Part shown: positions 1 to 5,668 of the stretch, one piece after another | How positions within the stretch are numbered: the first letter of the stretch is position 1 | Layout of the letters: the number at the start of each line of letters is the position of its first letter | NCBI GenBank assembly: GCA_036139795.1 | Contig: JAYZYX010000243.1 | Span: 1 to 5,668, forward strand | Source of the DNA: Donghicola sp036139795 | GTDB lineage: Bacteria; Pseudomonadota; Alphaproteobacteria; Rhodobacterales; Rhodobacteraceae | Direction: 5' to 3' | DNA: 5,668 nt | Made by a program: the position numbers and the translations under genes | The notes under the pieces: generated by a model | What the model was told of the DNA's origin: nothing | The model's database searches: none | What the model saw: the letters and a program-made list of their open reading frames with translations, nothing else

Positions 1-677
1 TGGTGTCGAACGCGCCCGCGAAACAGATCCTACGCTCGGGCTTTTTGCTGGGATCGACCGTCATGAACTTCATGGCGCTGAAATACCTGCCGATCACGGT
101 AACCACGACGATCTTTTTCGCCGGTCCCATCGTGACCAGCATCCTTGCCATCCCGATCTTGGGCGAGAAGGTTGGCATGCGCCGGATCATCGCCATCTGC
201 GTGGGCTTTAGCGGCGTTCTGGTGGTGATGCAGCCTTGGGGCGCGGCGTTCCATCCAGCGATGTTCTTCAGCATCGCAGGGCTCTTTTGTGCCTCGCTCT
301 ACTTCATCATGACGCGCCTTCTGGCGGGGGTCGAGGCGAACGCCACCCAGCAAATCTGGTCCAGCGGCGTCGCCATGGCAGCTTTGGCCCCGTTTGCCCT
401 GCAGAACTGGATCTGGCCGGATACGCTGCAAGCGTGGCTGGTCTTCTGCTTTATCGGGTTCTTCGGCTTTACGGGTCACGCCATCGCAACCATCGCGCAC
501 CGGTGGGCGGATGCGTCCCTGCTGGCACCTGTGGTCTATGTGCAGGTCTTTATGGCTGCCCTTGCGGGCATTCTGGTCTTTGACACATGGCCCACGGTCT
601 GGACCCTTGGGGGCGGCGCGATCATCATTGCCTCTGGCCTTTATATCTGGCAGCGCGAGCGCAAGATCAAAGCCTGA
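1..677 (+). CDS. DMT superfamily (EamA domain) transporter, 5'-truncated by window edge
   Basis: This is an inner-membrane drug/metabolite transporter of the EamA (RhaT/YdcZ-like) type; the substrate cannot be told from sequence. The frame is open from the first base (first whole codon at position 3) and stops with TGA at 675-677, giving 224 visible residues. Family members are usually about 290-300 residues with ten membrane helices, so the first two helices or so are missing. The GTG at position 3 is therefore probably an internal codon and not the start. Visible residues show the end of the first EamA repeat, with the typical segment PILGEKVGMRR (about 51-61) followed by a helix GFSGVLVV (68-75). 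The second repeat follows (about 86-216), with APVVYVQVFMAALAGILVFD at 175-194. The basic tail QRERKIKA suits a cytoplasmic C-terminus. The gene converges on the SDR gene and has no T-tract terminator of its own on this strand. The family call is firm; the substrate is unknown. Confidence 0.9.
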   Translation, partial: VSNAPAKQILRSGFLLGSTVMNFMALKYLPITVTTTIFFAGPIVTSILAIPILGEKVGMRRIIAICVGFSGVLVVMQPWGAAFHPAMFFSIAGLFCASLYFIMTRLLAGVEANATQQIWSSGVAMAALAPFALQNWIWPDTLQAWLVFCFIGFFGFTGHAIATIAHRWADASLLAPVVYVQVFMAALAGILVFDTWPTVWTLGGGAIIIASGLYIWQRERKIKA

Positions 678-700
678 TCCCCCTCTTCCAAACTTCCGAC

Positions 701-730
701 AAAAAAGACCCGCCAGACAATGCTGGCGGG
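701..730 (-). terminator. Rho-independent terminator of the leftward dehydratase-SDR operon
   Basis: A perfect 8-bp inverted repeat, CCCGCCAG (709-716) and CTGGCGGG (723-730), encloses a 6-nt loop. Read on the minus strand, the hairpin is followed by TC and then six T residues (706-701). This is the classic GC-stem plus U-tract layout and lies 55 bp past the SDR stop codon. On the plus strand the stem is preceded by A residues and followed by no T-run, so the transporter gene gains at most a weak hairpin from it. Confidence 0.87.
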
Positions 731-785
731 CTCTAGTCGTCCGAGTTTACACCCAACAGGAAGCACGAAATTGGTTAACGAACGG

Positions 786-1523
786 TTAACCGCGCCCGAT
801 ATAGGGCATGTTTGTTGCCATCACGGTCATGAATTGTACGTTCGCATCCAGCGGCAGTTCGGCCATATGCAGCAGCGAGGTTGCGACGTGTTTGACGTCC
901 ATCACAGGCTCGACCGCCATTGATCCATCCGCCTGCGGCACCCCTTGGGTCATGGCGTGTGCCATGTCGGTCAGGGCGTTACCGATGTCGATTTGACCGC
1001 ACGCGATGCTATAGGGCCGCCCATCCAGCGATATGCTGCGCGTCAGGCCCGTGATCGCGTGTTTGGACGCAGTATAAGGCGCCGAACCCCAACGCGGCAC
1101 ATAGGCCGAAACCGAACCGTTGTTGATGATCCGGCCCCCTTGCGGGTCCTGCACCTTCATCCGAGCAAAGGCTGCGCGGGCACAGATAAAGCTGCCCGTC
1201 ACGTTGATGTCGATCAGGTTGCGCCACGCTTTCACGTCCACCTCGTCGATGGTGGTCCCTTTCAGGGCCACACCGGCGTTGTTGAACAGCGCATCGATCC
1301 GGCCCCATTCGGCCACGGCCTTGTCAAAGGCCGCATCAACCTGCGCCTCATCGGTCACATCGCAAGGCAGCGCCAGCGCGTTCTCATGGCTGTCTGCCAT
1401 AGCTTGCACGCTTTCGGGTGTGCGCCCGACGATCCCAACCTTCCAGCCGTTGGCCAGAAAATGCTCGGCGCAGGTTTTGCCGATGCCGCGTGCTGCGCCG
1501 GTGATGATGATAGACTTGGACAA
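786..1523 (-). CDS. SDR-family NAD(P)-dependent oxidoreductase
   Basis: This is a 245-residue classical short-chain dehydrogenase/reductase: a cytoplasmic Rossmann-fold enzyme that interconverts an alcohol and a carbonyl with NAD(P)H. The cofactor glycine motif TGAARGIG is at residues 8-15, a CDV segment at 54-56, NNAG at 81-84, and structural Asn107 in the DINVTG stretch. The catalytic set is Ser137, Tyr150 and Lys154 (YTASK). Arg34 just after the second strand (VGR) hints at NADP(H) preference. The usual PG after the active site is replaced by CGQIDIGNA (175-183), and the tail ends MPYIGRG. It does not resemble what I recall of Caulobacter XylB xylose dehydrogenase beyond the shared fold. 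The start is TTG, chosen because the motif-bearing N-terminus begins there and a GGGGGAG ribosome site sits 8 nt upstream. It is the second gene of an operon, 29 bp after the dehydratase stop, which suggests a linked carbohydrate or sugar-acid substrate. The true substrate is unknown. Confidence 0.93.
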   Translation of the reverse strand: MSKSIIITGAARGIGKTCAEHFLANGWKVGIVGRTPESVQAMADSHENALALPCDVTDEAQVDAAFDKAVAEWGRIDALFNNAGVALKGTTIDEVDVKAWRNLIDINVTGSFICARAAFARMKVQDPQGGRIINNGSVSAYVPRWGSAPYTASKHAITGLTRSISLDGRPYSIACGQIDIGNALTDMAHAMTQGVPQADGSMAVEPVMDVKHVATSLLHMAELPLDANVQFMTVMATNMPYIGRG

Positions 1524-1538
1524 ATTCTCTTCTCCCCC
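1524..1538 (-). promoter_or_regulatory. Ribosome binding site that fixes the TTG start of the SDR gene
   Basis: On the minus strand GGGGGAG (1538-1532) is followed by an 8-nt A/G-rich spacer and then TTG (1523-1521). No ATG or GTG lies in frame between this site and the first conserved residues (SIIITGAARGIG), so TTG is the best-supported start. Confidence 0.75.
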
Positions 1539-1552
1539 TAAGAGGCCGCGCG

Positions 1553-3334
1553 TCAGTGGTTGTCGCGCGGCAGGTCCTTACACACTTTCTGATAAGCGGT
1601 TGCCAGTTCCAGACAGCCGCCCTTGTCGAGCTGCCCCACATGGGTGCGGTAGATCTCTTGCCACGGGGTCTGGTGCTTGATCTCTGGGGCTTCCCAAGCA
1701 TCAATCCGCGCCTGCCACTCGGCCTCATCCACAAGGGCGTTCATGGTCGAGTTGTTCAGGTCCAGACGCACCATGTCGCCGGTTTTGAGGTAAGCCAGAC
1801 CGCCGCCCACAACCGATTCAGGCGAGGCGTTCAGGATCGACGGGCTTTCCGAGGTCCCCGACTGGCGGCCATCACCCACGGTGGGCAGGTGGTTGATCCC
1901 CTGCTTCAGCAGAGCATCTGGCGGCTGCATGTTCACCACTTCGGCGCTGCCCGGATAGCCCACACAGCCCACACCACGGATGAACAGAATGCATTTTTCA
2001 TCGATGTTCAGCGAGGCGTCATTGATCCGGTCATGATAGTCCTCAGGGCCTTCGAACACGATGGCCCGCGCCTCATGGACGCCCTCGTCACCCGGATGGG
2101 ACAGGAAGCGTTTCTGGAAGTCCGCGGAGATCACCGAGGTCTTCATCAGCGCGCTGTCAAAGAGGTTGCCCGACAGCACCTTGAAACCGGCGTTCTTGCG
2201 CAGCGGCGCGTCATAGGTGGTGATGACCTTCTGATCCTCAGAGCCCAGACCTTCAAGGTTCGCGCCCATGGTCTTGCCGGTGGCGGTCATTGCGCCTTCG
2301 TGAATGTGACCGGCCTTTTTGAGTTCGGCCATCACGGCGGGAACGCCGCCTGCACGGAAGAAGCTTTCGCCCAGATATTCACCAGCAGGCTGCATGTTGA
2401 CCATCAGCGGGATTTCAAACCCGACGGTCTGCCAGTCCTTCACGTCCAGCTCGACGCCAGCGTGACGGGCAATCGCCTGAAGGTGCGGCGGGGCGTTGGT
2501 GGAACCGCCAATAGCGCTGTTGGTTTTGATCGCGTTTTCAAAGGCTTCTCGTGTCAGGATATCAGAGGGCTTGAGGTCCTCATAGACCATCTCAACAATC
2601 CGTTTGCCGGTCTGATAGGCCATCTCCATCCGCTCGCGGAAGGGCGCGGGAATAGCCGAGTTACCGGTTAGCGACATGCCAAGAGCCTCGGCCATCGCGT
2701 TCATGGTCGACGCGGTGCCCATAGTGTTGCAGTGCCCGAGCGAAGGCGCGGACGAACACACACGGCTAATGAATTCTTCATAGTCAATCTCGCCCTCGGA
2801 CAGCAGACGGCGGCTTTCCCAGACGATGGTGCCAGAGCCGGACCGCTTGCCTTTCCACCAGCCGTCCAGCATGGGACCGCCGTTCAGGGCAATCGCGGGC
2901 AGATCGGCCGTGGCCGCGCCCATCAACATGGCGGGGGTGGTCTTATCGCAACCGGTGGTCAGCACGACGCCGTCAATCGGGTAGCCGTGCAGCACCTCGA
3001 CCAAGCCCAGATAGGCAAGGTTGCGGTCCAGCGCAGCGGTCGGGCGCTTACCGGTTTCCTGAATGGGATGCACAGGGAATTCCATCGGCACACCACCAGC
3101 GGCACGGATGCCCGCTTTGATACGGTCCATCAGGAAGACGTGGATCTTGTTGCACGGCGCAATATCCGAGCCGGTGTTCGCAATACCGATGATCGGCTTG
3201 CCACCTTGCAGCTCTTCGCGGGTGTATTCCTGGTTCAGGTAACGCTCAAGATACAGCGCAGTCATGCCCGGATTATTCGGGTTATCGAACCACTCTTGCG
3301 AGCGGAACTGCTTGTTCGCACGGGTGTTAGACAT
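1553..3334 (-). CDS. xylD: D-xylonate dehydratase-like enzyme (IlvD/EDD family)
   Basis: This 593-residue enzyme removes water from a sugar acid, most likely D-xylonate giving 2-keto-3-deoxy-D-xylonate, the step shared by the Weimberg and Dahms pentose routes. It belongs to the Fe-S-dependent IlvD/EDD dehydratases. Three cysteines at family cluster positions are visible: Cys61 (SDIAPCN), Cys129 (TTGCDKTTPA) and Cys202 (GHCNTMGTAST). Lys131 matches the Mg-binding carbamylated lysine, and Ser492 in DGRQSGT (488-494) matches the proposed catalytic serine. GGSTN is at 276-280 and VNMQPAGEYLGE at 312-323. From memory, length, the RPTAALDRNLAYLGLVE block and the PRDNH end all match Caulobacter XylD (591 residues, ending PRHNH). 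The frame continues upstream to 3403, but the ATG at 3334 is chosen: it has GGGAGG 7 nt before it, and the extra 23 residues lie over the leader hairpin and look non-coding. It is first in an operon with the SDR gene, behind the twin GGTATACC palindromes. L-arabinonate or another pentonate remains possible; ilvD proper is unlikely. Confidence 0.92.
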   Translation of the reverse strand: MSNTRANKQFRSQEWFDNPNNPGMTALYLERYLNQEYTREELQGGKPIIGIANTGSDIAPCNKIHVFLMDRIKAGIRAAGGVPMEFPVHPIQETGKRPTAALDRNLAYLGLVEVLHGYPIDGVVLTTGCDKTTPAMLMGAATADLPAIALNGGPMLDGWWKGKRSGSGTIVWESRRLLSEGEIDYEEFISRVCSSAPSLGHCNTMGTASTMNAMAEALGMSLTGNSAIPAPFRERMEMAYQTGKRIVEMVYEDLKPSDILTREAFENAIKTNSAIGGSTNAPPHLQAIARHAGVELDVKDWQTVGFEIPLMVNMQPAGEYLGESFFRAGGVPAVMAELKKAGHIHEGAMTATGKTMGANLEGLGSEDQKVITTYDAPLRKNAGFKVLSGNLFDSALMKTSVISADFQKRFLSHPGDEGVHEARAIVFEGPEDYHDRINDASLNIDEKCILFIRGVGCVGYPGSAEVVNMQPPDALLKQGINHLPTVGDGRQSGTSESPSILNASPESVVGGGLAYLKTGDMVRLDLNNSTMNALVDEAEWQARIDAWEAPEIKHQTPWQEIYRTHVGQLDKGGCLELATAYQKVCKDLPRDNH

Positions 3335-3347
3335 AATTTCCCCTCCC
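3335..3347 (-). promoter_or_regulatory. Ribosome binding site that decides the xylD start
   Basis: On the minus strand GGGAGGGG (3347-3340) precedes the ATG at 3334-3332, with a 7-nt spacer counted from GGGAGG. This supports the shorter 593-residue product over the longer open frame that begins at 3403. Confidence 0.8.
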
Positions 3348-3360
3348 AAGAAAATCCGCA

Positions 3361-3389
3361 CCGCCCCTGCGAATCCCGTTGCGGGGCGG
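3361..3389 (-). other. GC-rich hairpin in the xylD 5' leader
   Basis: CCGCCCC (3361-3367) pairs exactly with GGGGCGG (3383-3389). Inside it, a GC/GC pairing with one bulged base can extend the stem around a loop of about ten bases. In the leftward transcript it would form 14 nt upstream of the ribosome binding site. No U-tract directly follows it, so it is not a convincing intrinsic terminator. It could be an mRNA-stabilising leader structure or simply a GC-rich coincidence. Confidence 0.4.
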
Positions 3390-3410
3390 CGGTTCTTCAA
3401 CAAAACTCAT

Positions 3411-3422
3411 TTGGTATACCAA
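3411..3422. promoter_or_regulatory. Palindromic operator 1, GntR/FadR-type
   Basis: TTGGTATACCAA is a perfect 12-bp palindrome in the divergent intergenic region. GGTATACC-centred palindromes are typical of FadR-subfamily GntR repressors such as the UxuR/ExuR hexuronate regulators (family knowledge). Its centre is 82 bp upstream of the xylD start and 64 bp upstream of the start at 3481. The regulator gene is not in the window, so family assignment is inference. Confidence 0.7.
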
Positions 3423-3435
3423 GTGCAAGATAATT

Positions 3436-3447
3436 TTGGTATACCAG
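3436..3447. promoter_or_regulatory. Palindromic operator 2, GntR/FadR-type
   Basis: TTGGTATACCAG repeats operator 1 with a single mismatch at the last base; the inner TGGTATACCA (3437-3446) is perfectly symmetric. Centre-to-centre distance from operator 1 is 25 bp. A GATAAT hexamer (3429-3434), 5 of 6 to the -10 consensus on the plus strand, lies between the two sites, but no convincing -35 partner is visible. If that is the promoter of the rightward operon, both sites would sit where a repressor blocks polymerase. Confidence 0.68.
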
Positions 3448-3467
3448 AATCTGCGAGGCCACTCGCA

Positions 3468-3480
3468 AGGGAGGATACTT
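3468..3480 (+). promoter_or_regulatory. Ribosome binding site that decides the start of the secreted-protein gene
   Basis: AGGGAGG (3468-3474) lies 6 nt before the ATG at 3481. The same frame is open back to 3379, but that extension runs through the leader hairpin and both operators and would bury the signal peptide, so ATG 3481 is preferred. Confidence 0.8.
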
Positions 3481-3957
3481 ATGACTTTTCGCATGGGCGC
3501 GGTCTGCGCCGTATGCCTTGCTGCCTTCATGACACCGGCCAGTGCCGAGGTCTCGATCGAGGCAGTGGACACCTGTCTGGAACAAGCGTTCACAGCAGGC
3601 ACAAACCCCAATGAATGCGTGGATCAGGCCCATCAGACCTGCGGAACCATGCCCGAAGATATGCACTCGGCTGCGGCCTTGTGCTTTACCAAAGCGCGTG
3701 AGGATTGGGCCGCAGGCATTGCGGCACAGATGGATGCTCTGAAGGCCAAAGCTGACGACAAAATCATGTCCATCGCGGGAATCGAGGTGAAATACGATAT
3801 CCTCTCCAGCCTGCTGCAATGCGACCGGATGGAAGAGTTGAATCGCCTTTCCGACCAAAGCGGTGAACTAATCCTGCGCCAGAAGGCTGGCTGCGAATCC
3901 ACGGCCTCAGGTCTGGCCTATGTGCGGCTGGTCTGGCGTTCGCGTTCGCTAAAATGA
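3481..3957 (+). CDS. Hypothetical secreted protein with six mature cysteines
   Basis: A 158-residue protein I do not recognise with confidence. Residues 1-22 form a clear Sec signal peptide: a short basic start (MTFR), a hydrophobic core, and a cleavage site after ASA (A20-S21-A22). The mature part has six cysteines (32, 46, 54, 68, 114, 138), enough for three disulfides, which fits a periplasmic protein. It is predicted mostly helical, with an Ala/Lys-rich amphipathic stretch around 71-96. The CxxxA-type spacing and size weakly recall the LprI/DUF1311 lysozyme-inhibitor-like group, but the match is not strong enough to name it. It is the first gene of the rightward string, just after the twin operators. 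Its stop overlaps the azlC start (ATGA, 3954-3957), so the two are probably translated together. No lipobox cysteine follows the signal, so it is likely soluble. Confidence 0.82.
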   Translation: MTFRMGAVCAVCLAAFMTPASAEVSIEAVDTCLEQAFTAGTNPNECVDQAHQTCGTMPEDMHSAAALCFTKAREDWAAGIAAQMDALKAKADDKIMSIAGIEVKYDILSSLLQCDRMEELNRLSDQSGELILRQKAGCESTASGLAYVRLVWRSRSLK

Positions 3958-4676
3958 CCGAGCTAACCGCGCGAAAAGCCTTCTGGCGCGGCTATCTGGA
4001 CTGCGCGCCCTTCATCCTGATCGTGATCCCCTATTCGATGCTGTTCGGAGTGGTGGCGCGGGATGCAGGACTGGATCTGTTCCAGACAATGTCGATGACC
4101 ATTTTGGTGATCGCAGGGGCTGCGCAGTTCACGGCACTGGCGCTACTGCAAGACAACGCGCCGGTGTTCATCGCCTTGCTGACAGCTTTGGCGGTGAACC
4201 TGCGAATGGCGATGTATTCGGCCGCCTTAGTGCCGCACATCGGCCATGCACGGTTCAGCGTGCGGGCCTTAATGGCCTATCTCATGGTGGATCAGGCCTT
4301 TGCCGTCTGCGTGAAAACCTATGAAGAGCGCCCCGACATGCAGCCCGCCGCCAAGGTGGCCTATTACTTTGGCTGCATGATGCTGATTTGCCCGTTCTGG
4401 TACAGCTTTACCTTCGTGGGTGCCTATGTGGGTCAGGCCATTCCGGCCTCTCTGTCGCTGGATTTCGCCCTACCCATCTGCTTTATCGCCCTCACCGGCC
4501 CGCTGCTGCGGTCGGTGCCGCACTATGTGGCAGCGCTGGTGTCAGGTGTGGCGATCCTGTGCTTTGCGTGGGTGCCGTGGAACCTCGGCATCATGGTCGC
4601 CGCAACGCTGGCGATGATCAGCGGCGCACAGACCGAGCTTTATCTGCGTCGCCGTGCGGCGAAGGGGGCGGCATGA
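3954..4676 (+). CDS. azlC: AzlC family branched-chain amino acid export permease, large subunit
   Basis: A 240-residue inner-membrane protein, the large partner of the two-part AzlCD (YgaZH-like) exporter that moves branched-chain amino acids, and in some bacteria analogues such as 4-azaleucine, out of the cell. Family hallmarks are visible in order: FWRGYLDCAPF at 10-20, the conserved AGAAQF at 54-59, NLRMAMYSAALVPH at 82-95, VDQAFAV at 112-118, and FVGAYVGQAIPASLSLDFALP at 154-174. Hydrophobic helices fall roughly at 18-36, 46-64, 70-92, 137-160, 172-186 and 191-225, and the tail is basic (LRRRAAKGAA). Length is normal for the family. The start codon overlaps the stop of the secreted-protein gene (ATGA), and no good ribosome site precedes it, so translation probably depends on coupling. 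Its stop overlaps the azlD start in the same way. The substrate is inferred from the family only. Confidence 0.93.
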   Translation: MTELTARKAFWRGYLDCAPFILIVIPYSMLFGVVARDAGLDLFQTMSMTILVIAGAAQFTALALLQDNAPVFIALLTALAVNLRMAMYSAALVPHIGHARFSVRALMAYLMVDQAFAVCVKTYEERPDMQPAAKVAYYFGCMMLICPFWYSFTFVGAYVGQAIPASLSLDFALPICFIALTGPLLRSVPHYVAALVSGVAILCFAWVPWNLGIMVAATLAMISGAQTELYLRRRAAKGAA

Positions 4677-4993
4677 TCTCGGACTTGGATTTCTGGATTC
4701 TGACGATCCTTCTGGGGATTGGCACCTTTCTGATCCGCTTCTCGTTCCTCGGGGTTTTCGGCGGCAAGAAAATGCCCGAATGGGCGCTGCTGCACCTGCG
4801 TTATGTGGGCGTTGCGGTCTTCCCCGCCATCTTCACGCCGCTGGTGGTCTGGCCGCCAGCCACCGAAGGGCAGATCGATCCAGTCCGCCTGACCGCTGCC
4901 CTTGCCGCTTTGCTAGTTGGGCTAAGGGTGAACGTCATTTTCTCCATCATCGCGGGCATGGGTACATTTTACGCCCTCCGCTTTATCTTCTGA
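4673..4993 (+). CDS. azlD: AzlD family branched-chain amino acid export protein, small subunit
   Basis: A 106-residue membrane protein, the small partner of AzlC in the two-component amino acid exporter. It shows about four hydrophobic segments (roughly 7-25, 41-60, 72-86 and 87-105). The family's early arginine is visible in FLIRFSFLG (19-27), the LRYVGVAVFPAIF block at 42-54, and the alanine-rich ALAALLVGLRVN region at 76-87. Length and its place directly after azlC are typical. The start ATG overlaps the azlC stop (ATGA, 4673-4676) and has AGGGGG 4 nt upstream (4663-4668), so it can be coupled and also initiate itself. The frame is open far upstream inside azlC, but that part is only a shadow of azlC. 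Confidence 0.92.
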   Translation: MISDLDFWILTILLGIGTFLIRFSFLGVFGGKKMPEWALLHLRYVGVAVFPAIFTPLVVWPPATEGQIDPVRLTAALAALLVGLRVNVIFSIIAGMGTFYALRFIF

Positions 4994-5009
4994 TTGAAAG
5001 GCCGAACAC

Positions 5010-5668
5010 ATGCTTGAAGAACCGCCTATCCTGCGCATCCGCCGTGATTTCCCCCGCCCCACCGCCGCCCAGATCGAGGCGTTTCGCGGCGTGCCCACGG
5101 GCTTTGTCTGTGACGCGATGAATGGTGCAGGATCGCTGGACACCGCCATCGCCCCTATTGGTGCGGCAACCACCAGCGGCCCCGTCGTTGGCACTGCTGT
5201 CGTGGCCGACAACGGTCCGGCCGAGATCCTTGCCACCATGGCGGCTTTGTCACTGGTGCAGGAAGGCGATATTCTGCTGTCGGCTGTTCACGGCTATCAA
5301 GGCACATCCGCTTGCGGCGATCTGATCCTTGGGATGATGAAGAACAACGGCGTCGCTGCCTTTGTCACCGATGGCCCCATGCGTGACGTCGAAGGCATCG
5401 AAGAGGTCGGCCTGCCTGCGTGGTGCACGGGCCTCAACCCGAACTCGCCCTACTCCAAAGGACCTGGCGCTGTCGGGGATGCGGCTGTGATCGGTGGCCA
5501 GCGCGTGGCCAGCGGCGATATCATCGTGGCAGACCGCAGCGGCGTTGTGGTCATTCCCCACGCCAAGATCGACGAAACCATCAAAGCTCTGGAAGCAGTC
5601 AAAGCCGCCGAAGTGGCCTTTGAGGCCAAAGTCAAAGGCGGCGCAAAGTCCTTCTTTGACCTTGATGA
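5010..5668 (+). CDS. RraA-like / HMG-CHA aldolase-like family protein, 3' end cut by window edge
   Basis: An open frame from ATG 5010 runs to the right edge without a stop: 219 whole codons plus two bases. It belongs to the RraA-like fold family, which includes E. coli RraA (RNase E inhibitor) and class II pyruvate aldolases such as 4-hydroxy-4-methyl-2-oxoglutarate/4-carboxy-4-hydroxy-2-oxoadipate aldolase. Visible marks are VCDAMNGAG (33-41), GPVVGTAVV (57-65), EGDILLSAV (85-93), Gly103-Asp104 followed by DGPMRDVEG with Arg125-Asp126 (substrate and metal site of the aldolases), the VGDAAVIGGQRVASGDIIVAD stretch (155-175), and SGVVVIP (177-183). The family is usually about 210-235 residues, so only a few are missing. 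AAAGG lies 8 nt before the start, and the gap after azlD is just 16 bp, so it is probably in the same operon. An enzymatic (aldolase or decarboxylase) role looks likelier than RNase E control, since the neighbours include a 2-keto-3-deoxy acid-forming dehydratase; that is inference. Confidence 0.9.
   Translation, partial: MLEEPPILRIRRDFPRPTAAQIEAFRGVPTGFVCDAMNGAGSLDTAIAPIGAATTSGPVVGTAVVADNGPAEILATMAALSLVQEGDILLSAVHGYQGTSACGDLILGMMKNNGVAAFVTDGPMRDVEGIEEVGLPAWCTGLNPNSPYSKGPGAVGDAAVIGGQRVASGDIIVADRSGVVVIPHAKIDETIKALEAVKAAEVAFEAKVKGGAKSFFDLD

Noticed and set aside
701..730. Bidirectional terminator also ending the DMT transporter transcript
   Set aside because: On the plus strand the hairpin is followed by CTCTAGTCG, with no T-run; only the minus-strand reading has the U-tract.
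1556..2671. Long plus-strand open frame (371 codons) antisense to the dehydratase gene
   Set aside because: It is a mirror of the high-GC xylD coding strand. The product has no recognisable motif and low-complexity His/Arg/Gly-rich composition, while the opposite strand encodes a full conserved enzyme.
1553..3334. Calling the dehydratase IlvD (dihydroxy-acid dehydratase) because AzlCD, a branched-chain amino acid exporter, is nearby
   Set aside because: The motif wording throughout (RPTAALDRNLAYLGLVE, DGRQSGTSESPSILN, terminal PRDNH) follows the pentonate dehydratase branch as in Caulobacter XylD, not IlvD.
3335..3403. 23-residue N-terminal extension of xylD from ATG at 3403
   Set aside because: No ribosome site precedes it, it overlaps the leader hairpin, and the family N-terminus begins near the ATG at 3334 with a strong ribosome site.
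2732..3433. Plus-strand open frame of 233 codons over the xylD N-terminal half and promoter region
   Set aside because: It has no ribosome site or family motif, crosses the operators, and lies opposite strongly conserved dehydratase sequence.
3379..3480. 34-residue N-terminal extension of the secreted protein
   Set aside because: It would be translated through both operator palindromes and would displace the clean signal peptide that starts at 3481.

Overview
The window looks like chromosomal DNA of an alphaproteobacterium, most likely of the Rhodobacteraceae/Roseobacter type. The reasons are a GC content of roughly 60%, a dense layout, strong purine-rich ribosome binding sites, and a pentonate dehydratase that closely resembles Caulobacter XylD. 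This placement is an inference from sequence character, not from a database search.

Layout. (1) Positions 1-677 (+) hold the C-terminal three quarters of an EamA/DMT-family membrane transporter whose start lies before the window. (2) Positions 678-785 are a convergent intergenic gap. It contains one clear intrinsic terminator (701-730) whose U-tract lies on the minus strand, so it ends the leftward operon. (3) Positions 786-3334 (-) are a two-gene operon: a xylonate-type IlvD/EDD-family dehydratase (xylD-like, 1553-3334), then 29 bp later a short-chain dehydrogenase/reductase (786-1523) that starts at TTG. (4) Positions 3335-3480 are a divergent control region with two near-identical palindromes centred on GGTATACC, 25 bp apart, which look like operators for a GntR/FadR-subfamily regulator. 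(5) Positions 3481-5668 (+) are a tight rightward gene string: a small secreted six-cysteine protein of unknown function, azlC and azlD (branched-chain amino acid exporter pair, each starting in an ATGA overlap with the gene before), and, 16 bp further, an RraA-like/HMG-CHA aldolase-like protein that runs off the right edge with no stop codon in the window.

How the genes may work together. The dehydratase would convert a pentonate (D-xylonate or a close relative) to its 2-keto-3-deoxy acid. The SDR probably performs an oxidation or reduction on a related sugar or carbonyl. The RraA-like family includes class II pyruvate aldolases that could cleave a 2-keto acid. The twin palindromes lie where they could control both directions at once, so a sugar-acid-responsive divergent regulon is the most interesting hypothesis here. 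It is inference: no regulator gene, sugar uptake system or recognised xylose dehydrogenase lies in the window. The AzlCD exporter and the secreted protein have no obvious place in such a pathway. I see no mobile element, CRISPR array, tRNA or rRNA, and no gene-free stretch over 300 bases.
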